From contig NC_087067.1 in NCBI RefSeq assembly GCF_963678635.1, positions 59,316,487-59,380,486 on the forward strand: a stretch of DNA of 64,000 bases. The letters are read 5' to 3'. This stretch comes from Symsagittifera roscoffensis. Lineage: Eukaryota > Xenacoelomorpha > Acoela > Convolutidae. The notes beneath the pieces were generated by a model. That model had not been told where the DNA came from and did not search any database. It worked only from the letters and a program-made list of their open reading frames with translations. Position numbers and translations under genes: made by a program. This document shows positions 41,401-54,551 of this stretch, piece by piece (position 1 is the first letter of the stretch; each line of letters opens with the position of its first letter).

Positions 41401-43112
41401 AGAACAAAACAAGAGCAGCCAGTTGCGGTGGCACAATAGTTTCCAAACTCAGAATTTAAAACAATCGTATTCTGTTGATTTGAATCTGACTAGCAAAAAC
41501 TTCGGACCTATTTTTTTCAACACAAAACTTTTTTGAATTAGCTTTATAGTAAATGCATCGCAGTTTAAAGGGCTTAAACAGGTACGTGTTCTTATGATGG
41601 AGTTGCCAAATAATGGAAAATTTTCAACCAATCAGAATCATACACTTTGTGCGTAAAAGCAATAAGTGTTTTTTTTATTTTTAAGTTTTTTCTTAAATCG
41701 GTTGTACGTTTTTCCATTAAAAGACTACAGTTTCGCATTATTCGAAATTTCATGTATCCGCTCTTTTTCTATTCGGTCGAAAAAAAATTTTATGACCTGG
41801 ATTTATTCTTCTTTGAGATTTTGCAATTTCTGTAAGATTTTTGAATAATCAATTCTGATTGGCAGAAAATAAGTGAAAATAAAGTTCCAACATTCTGTCC
41901 ATCGCAAAACCGACTTGAAGCAACCCACCATATGTGAATAAAAAGTTTTGTTAAATCGAACCCTTCACGTTTTATTCTAATGAAGTTTCAATAGAAGATG
42001 ACCTTGGCCAATTCTTTCACGTTTTTCTTGGACTACCCGGGTTGAAGTCCCACTGTTATTTATTGCTTTTTCTGTATTATCCCAGCGATCGCTATTTTCC
42101 AGCGCTGATTTATGTTTAATTCAGAACTTGTTGCGTCGATAAACCTGCGATATGTCAGATCTATTTCCGTAATGACTTCGTAGAAAATAACCGCTAAAAC
42201 TTAAGAAGTTTTTAATCTTTCTAAAAGCTTTCGAATGACAGTTTTAATTGATAAGCTCTTCAACTTTATCTTCTCTAAGGATTGATAGCGAAAAGGTAGC
42301 ATGTACAGATCTGAAGGTTAGGTGATCAAACCCCTGTTACAGAGCTATTTTTTTAGGTTTTGTATAGCTGTTTCATTGCTTAAAATAAGCCAAGTTAGCG
42401 ATAATTTATCAATGAAATTTGCTGTTGAGGCAATGAGCACCGATAATGCATCGAAATTACCTCTCAGTAACTCGTTTACCGTGATCCTTACGATCGTCAC
42501 TTTTTTCCTTACTTTCTGGCATTAAGTCTGCCTTTTTCAAATTTGACAGCCTCAATTATCAAAAGAAAAATAAATAGAAATACATGTCATAATGTTAAAG
42601 CAGTGTTCCAAGTCTATTTAGTTCTTGATAGTTCCTTTTGTCAATCATTTTATTTCAATTCAATAGAGGTGGTTCGCCTTTGGATTGTGTGCCACATCCG
42701 GATTTCACCCAAGACATTGTCTCGTTTGATCTTACTTAAATCAGTTGTCTACTTATCTATTCTCTTGATTCAAGTATCGAATTAGCATTTTCAACTTACA
42801 ATTTGTTAGCCATAATTTAACGGTTTTTTGAGACAATAAAATGAAATAGGCCGTACACACGCTTTTTAAAAATTCTGCATAACTCACTTAATAAATGCAA
42901 AGTTTCTTACAAAATTTTGCACGACGCGCAAAACAAAAATAAAATAAAAAAAATTCACTTAAAAGTGATTTCCAGCTTACTATAAAATCCATTTTAATGG
43001 ATTCCAAATGAATTGTAATGCATTTTGTTTTGGTGGAAAAAATGGATTTAGGTACATTTTTGTCCAACTTTGTTGTCTGAGTGTAACATGGGAATCGATT
43101 ATATTTACAGCA
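38401..43112. other. AT-rich intergenic DNA
   Basis: No supported gene apart from the GC-richer block at 40.8-41.2 kb noted separately. A local hairpin with TTCGGGCCATA arms (39546-39556 and 39599-39609) and further GGCCATAT copies to 39664 is present. Nothing else was identified. Confidence 0.5.
40697..41225 (+). other. GC-richer block with overlapping ORFs, unidentified
   Basis: Within AT-rich surroundings, 40800-41160 is distinctly GC-richer and open in more than one frame: 40697-41059 plus, 40992-41225 plus, and a minus frame with PSWIMEKVRCWGP. Cys-rich strings (YCRFCCASL) occur. It could be a remnant of a transposon or a host exon. I recognise nothing and cannot pick the strand. Confidence 0.3.
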
Positions 43113-43990
43113 TTAAAGACCACGAATATGCATTATAATCGATTTGTCTACATTTTTAAAAAGCGGGTACAATTGCATCACTTGATACGGCCAATAGACT
43201 TCCACATAGCGCCCATGAAGCTTTTTTATGCGAGGGCCACCCGTTGTTATTAAATCTCGCAGAGCTCTTGACTCAGTGCGTGGTTCCACCTGCCTCAGAT
43301 AATCTGCATAAGTGTTCAAATGCATCAAAGTGAAGTTCACTCAGAATTCTGATTACCTGGTGTCCCGCTACCGAGATTATTGACTCTATTTTGCTTCCTG
43401 GTGTCATCGTGCTTCACCTCTTCTCGGAGATCGCTTTAAGTTTCATGCTCAAACTACTTGGTGCTTTTGTTTCTTCGACTTCTGCTGCCTCGAAGGTTTT
43501 CAGCTTCTCTTGTAGTTTCTCATGTTCCACTCGAATTTCACTTTTTGTTCGATCTCTATCGTCACCAGTTCCTGCTGCACTCTATTTAGAGCATCCCTCG
43601 CGGCAGCCCTATAATCAATATTGAAGTCGTCGGCCGCAGTCACCGGTTCCGGTTCACATGTCTCTGCTGTTACCGCTTGCATTTTCTTCGTTGCCAGCTC
43701 TTGCGGTTTTTCTTTTCTGCGCGCTTCCGCTTCACTCAATAGGCGAGCCTTGCTGGCTTTCACACCCGATAAAGCTTCGTCATGCCTTGGATGCTTGATG
43801 TCTGCTACAGCATCCCAGAATAGTGGACAATCTGAATTTAAATGACCTTCCAAGTTACAAAAGAAACATCTCGGGCCGAATTTTGCAATTACTCCTCTCA
43901 TGAAATCCTCATGTTCAATATCTGACGCATCTTCGTCTCGAGGCTAAAGTCTATTGCTTTCATGCCTTGTTTGTAAGTTGGGCATGCTGA
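43113..43990 (-). pseudogene. Gag fragment related to the 14-16 kb Gag
   Basis: 43901-43500 encodes a CCHC knuckle, CFFCNLEGHLNSDC, followed by the PLFWDAV and KHPRHDEAL pattern of the Region 1 Gag (CFFCNQEGHFRMDC, PLFWEEV, SHPKHKLAL). 43340-43113 matches its C-terminal end (MHLNTYADYLRQ against MHIDVYADYLSA). A frameshift and stops lie between, and the capsid and pol are absent. It is a related but clearly diverged family member, truncated on both sides. Confidence 0.85.
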
Positions 43991-46900
43991 CACATGATGG
44001 TCCGTGCAACTGCAATTGCCAGCAGTTTTAATTATGGACAGCAAATGGCCCTAAAGTGAGTGCTTAATAGAAATTTTTCTTCGTTTAACTTGTTAATTTT
44101 ATTACTCTACGTTTTAAGCATAGAGAGTATAAAAACTTTCTGCTATAAAAATATCGGTTCCTGTTTTTTCCCAATAATCAAAACTAAAATAACAGCCAGT
44201 TACTGTGAAAAAATCAAATTTGGTCCGACTATAGTTTCCGCTAAGACGAATTGAGAAAAGCTAAAGCAAGTTAAATCATAATCAGCTCGTGGGCTGCTTG
44301 CATTTTGATTTTCAGAAAACTCCGCTCAGAAGTCGAAAAACTCAAAGTAAATGATGATATAGATGTAATAGATGTACCAAAAGGCAGAATGATTTGTCTT
44401 ATAAATATAAAGCTACACAAGACAAAGAATTGGAATAATTGAAAAGACAAAAATTCAGTTTGCTACCGATATATGTTTTTTTTATCTCTACAACAAATCA
44501 AAAAAATTCAGCACTTTTAACGCTTCAGCGCAGGTTTCCAGCGCACAAATAGACAAAAATTTAATTTGGTAGTGACTTATTTGGGTGCCTGGGAAATAGG
44601 GTTAGCTGACTTTTTGGTTTAAAAATCCTACGGCACAAACTGTCATAAAAGGCGCCAGTTACTTCCTATGACTCCAATTCTATTTTTTTTACAGATTTAA
44701 CCAAATTGAAACATGCTTGATGAAAAGTTTTAAATAAAAAACAAACAAAGTATTGGAAAAGCTTAAATATTTCCAGGGAAAGGTAAAAAAAATTAAGAAC
44801 AGGAGCGTATGAACTCTCTGCTCAGATTTTTTGATTTAAAGAATTTTGTCAAATAAAGGAAAAGAATACCTCAATATTTGAGAGAGATTTAAAAAATAAT
44901 CAGTTTAAAACAGTTATGATGCCAAAACTATTAAATAGAAGCAAAGGCCGGTCTAAGATTTTGCAAGAGAATGGGCTCAGATTTTTAATTTATAACTTCC
45001 AAAATTTTGTCCACTTTTTTAGGTTGACCAAATTAAATTCCGAGCGCTCCCAGAGCAGTAAACCTATTACGCCAAAGTTTTCTGCGCTGCCGGCAAAAAT
45101 GCCGTTCTTAATATCTAGACCCTAAAGGGCAGTCGGAACATTCATTCAGGTCTTCGCTCTGTACGAGCAGTTTTGTTTCTTCACAAAATATCTATTTCTA
45201 ATAGAAGACAGGTTAGGTTGTCATAATTTCTTATGATGCTATAAAAGCTTTGAATTCGTTACATCTGTGCCGTAACCGTTCGGTTTTTTTTTGGCAAAAA
45301 TTATACTTCGATTATATACTTTGCTCAAAAGCAAAATGTATCCAAATTGTTTTTTTTTTCTTGAAACCAAAATTTTTTTGCATAATTTTTACAAAAATCA
45401 GTCTGAGTCACGATTAAAAGGGTCGCTTAAAAGGGTCGCTCAACGTGATTTTGGAACTATGTTTTCTTTTAAAAAACATCGAACGTTTTTTCACACTAGG
45501 TGCCTTTGGAACTTTTACTGTCTCTGAATCTCCAAATTTCAATATTTTGTTTGTTTGTTTCAGTCTTGTGTAGATGAACGCTTGGAATCTTTAGACCAGA
45601 AAGTGAGCAATCAATCTTCGCCAAACAGTAGTGAGTTCACTTAGATCAAATAGGAGGTTAGTTTTTGCATAAGAGCTTATAAGCTTATGGGCATGTAGAA
45701 AGTGAGTGTTCCTGAGTTGTTTTTCACCCATCTTCATGACTTAAGAATAACTTTAAATTATTCCTGGCAGCTATGGTATAGCACCCGTCAACATATCCCT
45801 CAAACTGGCCAATAGACAAACTAGACATGAATTTTTTGAAATTGAATTTTTGGAAGATTTTTTGATCAGATATGATCATTCAGAAAAGTCCTCTTCTGCT
45901 TAACTTGATAAAAAACGAGCTTGGCAAAACTTTATTAATTAAACCAAAAGGAAGTCAATAAGAAATTTTTGAGTGAAATATCCCACTTTTAAGAAAAAAA
46001 ACTCAAAATTATATTCACTGTATAATAATCATAATAACCCGGGTTGACCTCCATACACCAAAAATGCTTATCATACAATTCCATACATCAAGTGTGTGGA
46101 AAAATGCTTGTCATACAATTTTCATACAATTTCTAAAAATGGTTGAAAGAAGATATAAACTTATTTCTGTGGCTGTTTGGTATTCTAATAAAAACAGTCT
46201 GGTAAAAAAAACGAGGTTCTTGTTTTTTGAAAAAAAATACTTATGGGAAATGTATGACTGGCATTTTTTTGACGGCGACACAAAAATTTTTTAAATAATT
46301 TTGAAAGTTTGGCCCAAAAACTTTTTTTTTCAACCGCAAATCGAATTTCGTACGCAAACAAACATTTTTCGAAAAAAATTTTTTGCATGCAAAATTTAAT
46401 TTTTTGTGTGCAAAACGTAGTCCTGGTTACGATAATATTGGCTTTTGTTTTCTTTTGACTTAATTTTTTTTCTTCAAAAACGCTAAAAATTCCTACTTCC
46501 TTTGAATGGGGTGTTTATATATGCCTTGATGAATGTCTGATAATTTGAAAATTCAAAAATTTAAAATAATCACCATTAACAAACTTTGCCAAAAACTAAA
46601 AGTTTGTTCTTTTTGTTATATCAATTGTGAAAGACAGCCTAAGTCAGGTCGTTTTCTATGCATTGTAAATGCAAAGACCTTCCAACCTTTGGTGCGTTGA
46701 GTTACCAAGGTCTTTGTCACTTGACTTCGGCTGCAAACGCAACCGAAAGTTTTTCAGAAATAAATTTAGAAAGAAAAAATCAGACAATTTTCATATATGG
46801 AAAAATGTTTATCATAGAGATTTCATACAATGTTCTCTACGTATGGCATTGCATGGAATTGTATGACGAGAAATTTCTCATATATGGGAATTGTATGATA

Positions 46901-47889
46901 AGAAGTTTCGGTCATCCCGGGAAACTTGTTTCCCGGTATTTTATAGAACAAAATGGTAATAAAGTTCTTTCCTAGTATATTTACAGTTATTTCACTTATG
47001 AAGACGTCAAATGGGTTATATTGACAACAATTATGCCAGTTTGATTAATTAACTGTGTTTGATACTAATTTTTATTGAGCCTAAACAAGAACATAACTTA
47101 TCAATTAAGATCTCAAACTGGCGATTAGTTCAGCGCTCATTAATCCACATAGCACACGCCACTGGCTTTATCCTATGCCATTAAACAGCCCTGCATTTAA
47201 GAAGATCCACTGATCCTGCTGGCATGACAATTGTGTCATGCTTATTGATTCCATTACAAAACATACTTTCTCTCTAAGTTTTGTTGCTCCGACTTTCGAA
47301 GAAAACAATATTTATTTTATACTGTAGGAAGTCTGAACTATTGCAAAGTGCCATAAGTCTTGATGAGAGTTGGGGGATGGGTTAATCAGCTTTGCCTTTG
47401 GCACTATTAAATGCTATTTTTGCTGGGTAACTAGAGTATCCATTAGATGATTACAATAAGCTCAAAAAATGCATTTCTACAAAGCATTTGTGTGCAAATA
47501 ACCCAATAAAATCATTTTGATAAAAATCATCCGGATATATTGCCCGAAAAGCATAAATTAATCTTGATAGGGTCGAAACATTTCTTTCTTGGATCGAGCA
47601 CGATCGAAAAATACCCACATTTGGCCTGACATAAATCTGAATCTAAAAACAAGGTGGTGTAAAATCACAGAGCAATTTGAGCTGCAAACAAACTAACAAA
47701 AAGAAATTAACAATTTACTGAAATTAATTGTGCGAAAATGAGGATTGTGCCTATTAAAAAGAGTTACTAATTTTTTCTAGACTTTGTTCAAAACTTCAGC
47801 GAAAACTCTTTTTCAGTTATTTCGGTAAAAAATTGGTTCCTGTGATTTTCTAAAATTGCAGTTGATCTCCTGAAAGGCTTTTTGAAAAA
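43991..47889. other. AT-rich intergenic DNA with one repeat end
   Basis: No gene is supported. At 45118-45180 is an isolated, diverged foldback end (GCAGTCGGAACATTCATTCAGG through TACGAGCAGT). At 46036-46150 and 46790-46935 are similar CATACAATT-rich stretches next to CCCGGG motifs, possibly ends of a small unidentified repeat. Confidence 0.45.
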
Positions 47890-48350
47890 CCAACAAGACT
47901 ACTCGTATCAGGGTGAAGCCCTGAATGTTCCGACGGCCTTTTTAGGTTTATGAAGCAGTAATAACATTAAAAAATTAAATGAAATAAATGACGAAATTGT
48001 TTTTTTTTCTAAAATTTGAAACTTTTTATGAAAACCATCACCCCACACGCCATATAAAGTAGAAAATGATAGATTTCGCTCCTTTCAACAAATCAATTAT
48101 GGCAAATAAGCTTCTTTCAACAAACTTCGAACGATTTCTAAGACGGATTAATTCTCCGCTTACACGTTAGTGCAAAATAGATTGCGCGTTAATTGTCCCA
48201 TTGTGACCAAACTGGAAATCTATAAACCCCCATAACTTTACGAAAAAAAGATTACAGCTGAGATATCTTGTCAAATTTAAGCTCAGGACAACAATAGCTT
48301 TCGAATGATGTAAAAAAAATCCGTCAAAAATGGCTATTTAAAAAGTCGAA
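47890..48350 (+). repeat. Foldback-family repeat, single arm
   Basis: Begins with CTCGTATCAGGGTGAAGCCCTGAATG and continues through CCCCACACGCCATATAAAGTA and GCAAATAAGCTTCTTTCAAC, the same order as 27348-27700, and ends near CAATAGCTTTCGAATGA. It is one arm without its inverted partner nearby. Confidence 0.75.
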
Positions 48351-48588
48351 ATTTGATGAAAACCATAGGATGTTTCCTTCAAATTCAAAAAAATTCGATC
48401 TGTTTCCGGGTAATTTTTATCCTGCATAATGTATTTTTGGAACTGCTAGTGCAAGTGATTGTAAATTTGTGTTCTTTCAAGTTCGCATAATTGATGTAGT
48501 GTTTCAAGTACAGATAGTGACATGTCTTGAAAAGTTCGGCTAATTGTATAATCTTATTTCATATGTAGGTGTAGGTCAAAATGAATTG

Positions 48589-49500
48589 TCAAAATAGGTG
48601 TTGTTCATGAGTGATAGTTCCTGTAGGCGTGTACTGTCTTTGTCTTGTGGTTTTACTTTTCCACCAATGTTTTCTGTGTTTTTTAGAAGTTTTACTGGGA
48701 TTTATGATTTTTTGTCGTTTGTTGTATGATGTGGTGTATGTAGTTTTTTTAACAATTTTCCGTATATTCATGTCAAAACCTTGTTCGTATTCAAGAAAAA
48801 TTTCTGAATATTGTGTTTTACAAAATGGTTTGGTGTATTTAAATGCAAATTCTGTTTCCGGGTAAATTTGGAAACGTGTCAATTTATTTTCTATGTACTG
48901 AATGTTTCTAAATTCATAATTATTGCATGTAATTTTTTCCAGGGCTTACGTTTTTTTAAGCAGTGGATTCAACAAATTGTTTCTGATAGAATTATATCAT
49001 TCTAGCTTGGATTTTTGCTACTTGAAATGTGGTACATGTGTCTTCAGGAAACCAAACAATTGCTGCTTGTGTTCTTGTAGTGGGATCGTAGTATCCTTGA
49101 TCATTTTTGCAAGGGAGTCTAATTCCTTGTTATTTATAGCGTCATCTAATGGATCTCGTGTCAATTGTATTTTTTCAAATTGTTTTTTCCAATCAAAAAA
49201 CATTATTTCTTAATATCCGTTATTTTTTGTGTCTGCTTTACAATTTGAGGGATTGTTCATTCCAATTTTTATCATGAAGATCGTAAGTTAACCTTCCGTG
49301 AGCGCCGTGGAATGCGAATTTATCGTCTAGTCTTATATGGCCTTGGTATCTTTCAAGTTCGGCTTGATGTGCAGTGTCTGGAAAAACTTGAAAGTTTACC
49401 AATCTTCTATTTGTGCCTTTGTTTGATGTGATTCTCAATCTGAGAAGTTCGTTTTTACAATCGTCAGAGCCGAGATGTATAAGTCTTCCGATTTTATTCT
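48589..49500 (-). pseudogene. 3'-most frames of second gypsy element, env position
   Basis: ORFs 49438-49238, 49203-49018 and 48882-48589 are open pieces of a polar protein with a few Cys (GSDDCKNELLRLRITS on the upstream frame; HRKHWWKSKTTRQRQ basic end). They lie 3' of integrase, where errantivirus-type elements carry env. No clear signal peptide, fusion peptide or transmembrane helix was seen. The env assignment is positional only. Confidence 0.35.
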
Positions 49501-52309
49501 GTTAGAAAGATCCATGATCTAATCGATTTTTACTTCCGTTTGAGACTTGCGAACAATAGACTTTATTTTCGGAGATTTCGATGTGAAATCATATCCTGTT
49601 AGTGTTGTAGCTCGTGCTTTCAAGTAGAGTGTAGCTTTTTTGGCTGCGGTTTCTCTAGACTGTGTTTCGGATTGGCATTGTGTGACTTGATTTATTGCGT
49701 GTTTATGTAGTGCTTTTTGTTCGTTTTGTTCACAATTATAGTGTGTGACCAGTAAATCCTGAGGTCTTGTTCGGGGGAAGGATTGTGATTGCGATCTGAA
49801 AAAGTAAGAAAAAGAAGGGTCTGAAATATGAGTATCTTTGAAATATACGTGTTTATGTTAATCCTGAATATGGGTTATAAACAATTATATATCCGATTGT
49901 TTTTTTGGTGTATCTATCGTATTTGTAGATGATTTCCGTTGTTATAAATGAAGGAGGTAAAAATTGAGCTGTATTTTTGGAGGGGCTAGGGGTATTGGAT
50001 GTTGAATTATTTTACTCAGTCTTACTGTGATTTCAAATTTTAGTGTTAAATTATCCTGTTGTAGTATTTGTTTGTTATCTTCTTGTATTTCTTTGTGGAT
50101 ATCGTGATGTATTGTAATATGTTTAGTGCACAGTTGTTTAATCTGCTGCTTCCGTCGTGTTGTTGACCAAATAATGGAGGAGGTGCTACGAATGAGGTGC
50201 TAAATGTAGGGGTATGTTGTTATATGAATGTTCTCGATATCGAGCGTCGAGAGTTGTTGGAAAGTTCAAAGGAAATGGTGTTGGTGAAATTTGACTCAGG
50301 GAGGGGGTTGAGGGAAGTCAAAGTGTTTCTGGTAGTGATTAGTTTGTGTCAGATGAAACGTCAATTGAGTCGTTCATTAAATCTGGTTCACCTTGAGTGA
50401 AAACTTGTGTCATCCAATTGGGGAGATGTTATGTAGTAGCTGGGGGATTAAAAGGATTTTCTCGAATTTGTTAAGATGTGGGAGTTGAACCTAAGTAATC
50501 TGATGGGATGTTTGAAGTGCTTGGTTGTGATGCGGTTGGACGAGTACTTTGATGTGTACTGCTGGAGAGGTCTATGGGATTTGCTATCGGTAACTGAGGT
50601 ATGTTGAATTGAACTCCAGGGCTTTGCAAATTTCTTTTTCGTCTTGGATGTATAATTTGTCTGTGAATTTCAAGTGTGTTTTCATTTTGGCTTTGATGTC
50701 TTACTCTATTAAGATCCTGTTGGAGAGGCAGATTTAAATTATATACTGGTTCGTTTTGCTGTTCGCTTAGAGGTGTGTGCTGGTTCTAGTGGTTCAGACA
50801 ATCGTGCATGTGTCTTTCTTCAAAAGAATATGGGTTGTCTTAAAAAGAGATGCGTGTTGATGATAGGGGGTTATTTGTGTGAGTAATTGTTGGTGTTACT
50901 GGAGGTTCCAGGGATGTTATTGGCGGGGAATGGTGTGGGGGTTGTTGATTATTTACGAAGATTATTTTTAAAGACGATTTTTTACAAGGAATTTTATGTT
51001 TTTTGTAGTTTTCTTCGATGAAGAGAGTTAAAAGTTTTGTTGCCAATGCGAAAGTGATGATCGCTTTTTTGTACATTTGCATATTGTTATTATGAATGAT
51101 GTCAGAAATATGAGAAAGATTATGAAAAATAGAAAAACATAGGTTTTGCTGAATAAATGTTGGAACATTTAGATAATTAGTGAATTATTGTACCTGAGTA
51201 GGTTGTCAATGATTTTTGCAAATTAAGGTAGGTTTGGGATAGAGAATAAAAAATGATAAAAAAAATTGCAAAAAAATATCAGGTGGAGGATGAGTATTTC
51301 TAGGGCATCGGCAATTAAGATTATACAGAGTTTGAAAAAGAAAAAGAAATTCCTTAGAATTTGAAAGCATGTCCTTCAAATGACTGACTGTTGGCGAAAG
51401 AAGCCTTTGAAGAAATGGCTCCTTCCGTCGAACTGAATTTTTTTGAGGCTGAGTTCGAGTGTGGACGGGTTATTTATTGGTTTTTTGACAAAAGGGTTGG
51501 TTTTTTGGCAATTTTTGTTGAGGGGAAGTTTGTTGTCTCACGAGGGTCTTTCTAGTTTTGTATTGGTTGGTTGGGGGTATCCAAGAGATATTCGTACTTT
51601 AGGCTAAATGATCATGTGCATTTTGTTCTTTAGGCTAACTTAATGTTTTTGCTTTTGGGAGTTTCAAGGTCTGAGTTGGGAAATTTTTGTTGATCTTTAC
51701 TCTACTTGATAGGGTATGGTTTAAATATTGAGATTTGTTTTTTTTTAATTGTCAATTTTTAGCAGGTTGCTTACTTTTGATCATGAGGTTTTTCAGTTAG
51801 AGTTAGAGATATTCTTGAAGGTTAATCTTTGTCGGCTAAAAAAGTCGTGTAATAAAATGAGGTGATGATTCAAAAAGGTTTCTATTGGCCGAATTTGAAC
51901 TAGAATGTTCAAGTGCTTTTCAGCATGAAAATTGAGAAAACGTACTGGTATTCAAATTGATTTTGAGAGGTGAAAACGAAAAAATTAAATTTCAAGTGGT
52001 TTCTGAATTTCATCTTTCTTTAATGTTTTAGTTTGGTGAATGAATGTTTTATGTTCTTTTTGTGGCTGATATCGAAGTCGCAAGGATTGTCGGTGTTGAG
52101 ATTTTTCTTTTCGATCTTGTGGGCAAAGTTTTTTGTCTAATTTACAATTTTTTGCTGTTTGAGGTATCTTTTTCTTAGCTAATTTTTTGTTTTAATGAAT
52201 TTGGGTTAAAGTTTGTATATCAGTGCTTTGATTTCGTTTGTAATCGAAATTAATTTGAACAACTTTTAATCCTGTAAAGGAGTATAATTAAGTTAATTCG
52301 CTAAGGGCG
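49501..52309 (-). pseudogene. Fragments between integrase and the 3' frames
   Basis: A short open frame at 51082-50840 begins with a hydrophobic run (AIITFALATKLLTLFIEE) and turns Pro/Thr-rich. A Gln/Asn/Ser/Pro-rich frame continues in pieces to about 50420 (PRRKRNLQSPGVQFNIPQL). The KRNL string resembles a basic cleavage site, which would suit an env precursor. The section 51100-52300 has no convincing frame. Confidence 0.3.
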
Positions 52310-53130
52310 TACTCTTTAATTATGTGAAAGATTGTTTCTGTGTTGAACTATTTCTTTTTTGTCTGAATCTGTAAGTCTGTATGTTACATCAGTGGGTTTA
52401 TGAATTATTTGATATATTCCTTTTCGGAGTGGTTGTTATTCTTCTTGCATTTCGTTTTTGTGTTGTAGAATTCGGAAATAAAACATATGTTCCTCTTTTC
52501 AAGTTTGTGGCTGATGTGAACCGAGAATTTATTTGGGAATCTATATTTTGTCGTCCTAACAGTTTTTTGGTACTTTCTGATAAATTTCATTGTGCTTTTT
52601 ATCTCTGTGTAAAATCCATTCGGTATGTGCACTGGAAGCTAATCCTTAAATTTGTGAGTGATGAAACTAGTCTTCATCGTGGCTATGCAGTGGTAGATTG
52701 TAACAAATTGATTCTTTACTGAGTTGACAATAGCCTTGTGTATTTTTTGAAGAATTTGCTGTGAAAATTATCGGTTTTCGTGGTTTTTGGTTAAAAATTA
52801 TTTCGTACAGTGACAGTCCTAAAGTTGTTGTGATTTGTGAATTATAAGATAAAGGAAAAAGGTTTACATCTGTTGACCATTCAGTTCATCGTTGGTCATT
52901 TCCGTCATTGATACATCTGAGATATTCATGTGATGAACGGTTCAAACCTTCGACTAGTCCATTAGTCCAAGACGCATGAGATGTACGTGGTTTATGTTGA
53001 ATATTATATAGGTGGCATAATGTGATATTTTCGTTTATTATAAGTTCAGTGCCATTGTCTGTAACAAGGATTTCGGGTTTTCCGAATCTGGCTATCCAGT
53101 GTTCATAGAGTGTTATGTATCCATATTAAG
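52310..53130 (-). pseudogene. Second gypsy element: integrase
   Basis: Translation of 53108-52920 gives RFGKPEILVTDNGTEL and later SWTNGLVEGLNRSSHEYL, the second Asp and the Glu of the DDE core. Further frames to 52310 hold C-terminal remains (TDVTYRLTDSDKKE). The zinc-binding arm and first Asp are not recognisable. The plus-strand ORF 52381-52722 is its antisense shadow. Confidence 0.8.
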
Positions 53131-53399
53131 CATTACAGGGCTACTGGGCTAAGTGCTAAGTAGTGTGTAAATGCGTCAACTATGACAATTAATATGGTTT
53201 TGTATTTTTACTGAGAGTATCTGGTAGTGCAAGGTTTTTTCTTACTGTCCAAACTATATTTAAGTTAGGGAACTTCCTTAAAATTAATTGAAATCTATAA
53301 ATTAGGGTTTGGGTTCAATTTTTGTGTAGAAAGGAAAATAATGGGTTTATGATCTGTGAAAAATACTTTTGTATGTTTTGATCCAAGTATTGAAAATTC

Positions 53400-54500
53400 A
53401 TTTTCTACATGTGTATAACTTATGGCTGTGCATTCTCTCATAAGAGTAGAGAGTCTAAGTTCATTTTAAGTGAATAGTCTTTTTGTTCCATTATTCCTAG
53501 GTACTTTTTATTTGTTCCGTTGTGGAATTGTTATAATGCTGCACCGATGACCAAAATGGAGGCGTCGCACATTGCTTGAAAAAGCTGATCGGGGTCTGGT
53601 ATTGTGTTTAAAGTTTGTTCTGTGAGAAAAAATTTAATTTTTTCAAATCGTGTTTGGTGTTCTGTTGTCCATCCGAAAAAATTGTGTTGGCTGAGGATGT
53701 TGTAGAATGTCTTAAGTTCAATTGCAATTTAAATGTGTATTTACTTAACAAGTTTAACATTCCATTTAAATCTTGTTTTTTTTGTTGGATGGTCCTTGAA
53801 ATTTTTGAATAGCATTTTTCGAGTTTTTAATTGAGTTATGGTGTTTCTATCTATAATATGTCCATGAAACTTTACAAGTGTTAAAAAAATGTGTTTTATC
53901 TGGGACTATTTTCATGGTTTTTTGTTGTAAATTTTGATGATCTTTATCTAAAACAGTGAACATTTCGTCCCTGGTTTGTGATTTTATGAATATGTGGCTT
54001 CATAAATATGTGATTGCATTTTTTTTAGTATGATTGGTCGGAAAATTTTACTCAGAAATGCTGAGAATGCTATTGGTTCTATGGAGATGCCATAGAAAAG
54101 TCTATTGAATTCATATTGTTGATTTCCGATAAGAAATTGTGTTAATCGTCGTGATTGTTCGTCTAACGGAATTTGATTATATGCACTATTCATATCTGCT
54201 GTTGTGAAGTATTTATCCTCTATTTTTGTGAGAATTACTTGAATGGGTTCAATGGGCCAATTACATCATTGAGTGAATTGAGATATCTCGCGTCTAGAAC
54301 TATTTTTAAGGATTCTCCTTTTGCCAGGATTGTACAGGGATTTATAAATGTGTTTCCTTCTGGCTGTTCTTCTTTATTTACTGGAGAATTCATTTCATAT
54401 TGTTCTAGTATGTCTAATAGTCTGTTAACTTTGTTTTGTAAGTGAATTGGAACTTTACTCGCTCGTTGCTTTTTGAAAACTGCATCAGGCTTTAAAGGTT
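53400..54500 (-). pseudogene. Second gypsy element: RT and RNase H remains
   Basis: From about 54450: YEMNSPVNKEEQPEGN and PCTILAKGESLKIVLDARYL (fingers), then ORF 54193-53984 with MNSAYNQIPLDEQSRRLTQF and QYEFNRLFYGISIEPIAFSA (palm). The YxDD box is lost. Thumb (EMFTVLDKDHQNLQ) lies near 53960, and an RNase H start (MCDASILVIGAAL) near 53560. Frameshifts separate every block. Confidence 0.82.
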
Positions 54501-54551
54501 TTAGATGACGCGTAAAAATTTGGGTGTTTTAATAGTAAATCGGCTAATTAG

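Noticed and set aside
42020-42060. Possible B box GGGTTGAAGTCCC
   Set aside because: No A box at the right distance upstream and no paired T-stem.
44916-45125. Plus-strand ORFs in 44-48 kb (44916-45125, 46064-46294, 46658-46975)
   Set aside because: Short, low-complexity, Lys/Phe/Ile-rich frames as expected by chance in AT-rich DNA; no motif or splice context.
52381-52722. 113-codon plus-strand ORF with hydrophobic N-terminus
   Set aside because: It lies antisense to the integrase C-terminal remains of the second gypsy element; T-rich strand composition explains the hydrophobic codons.
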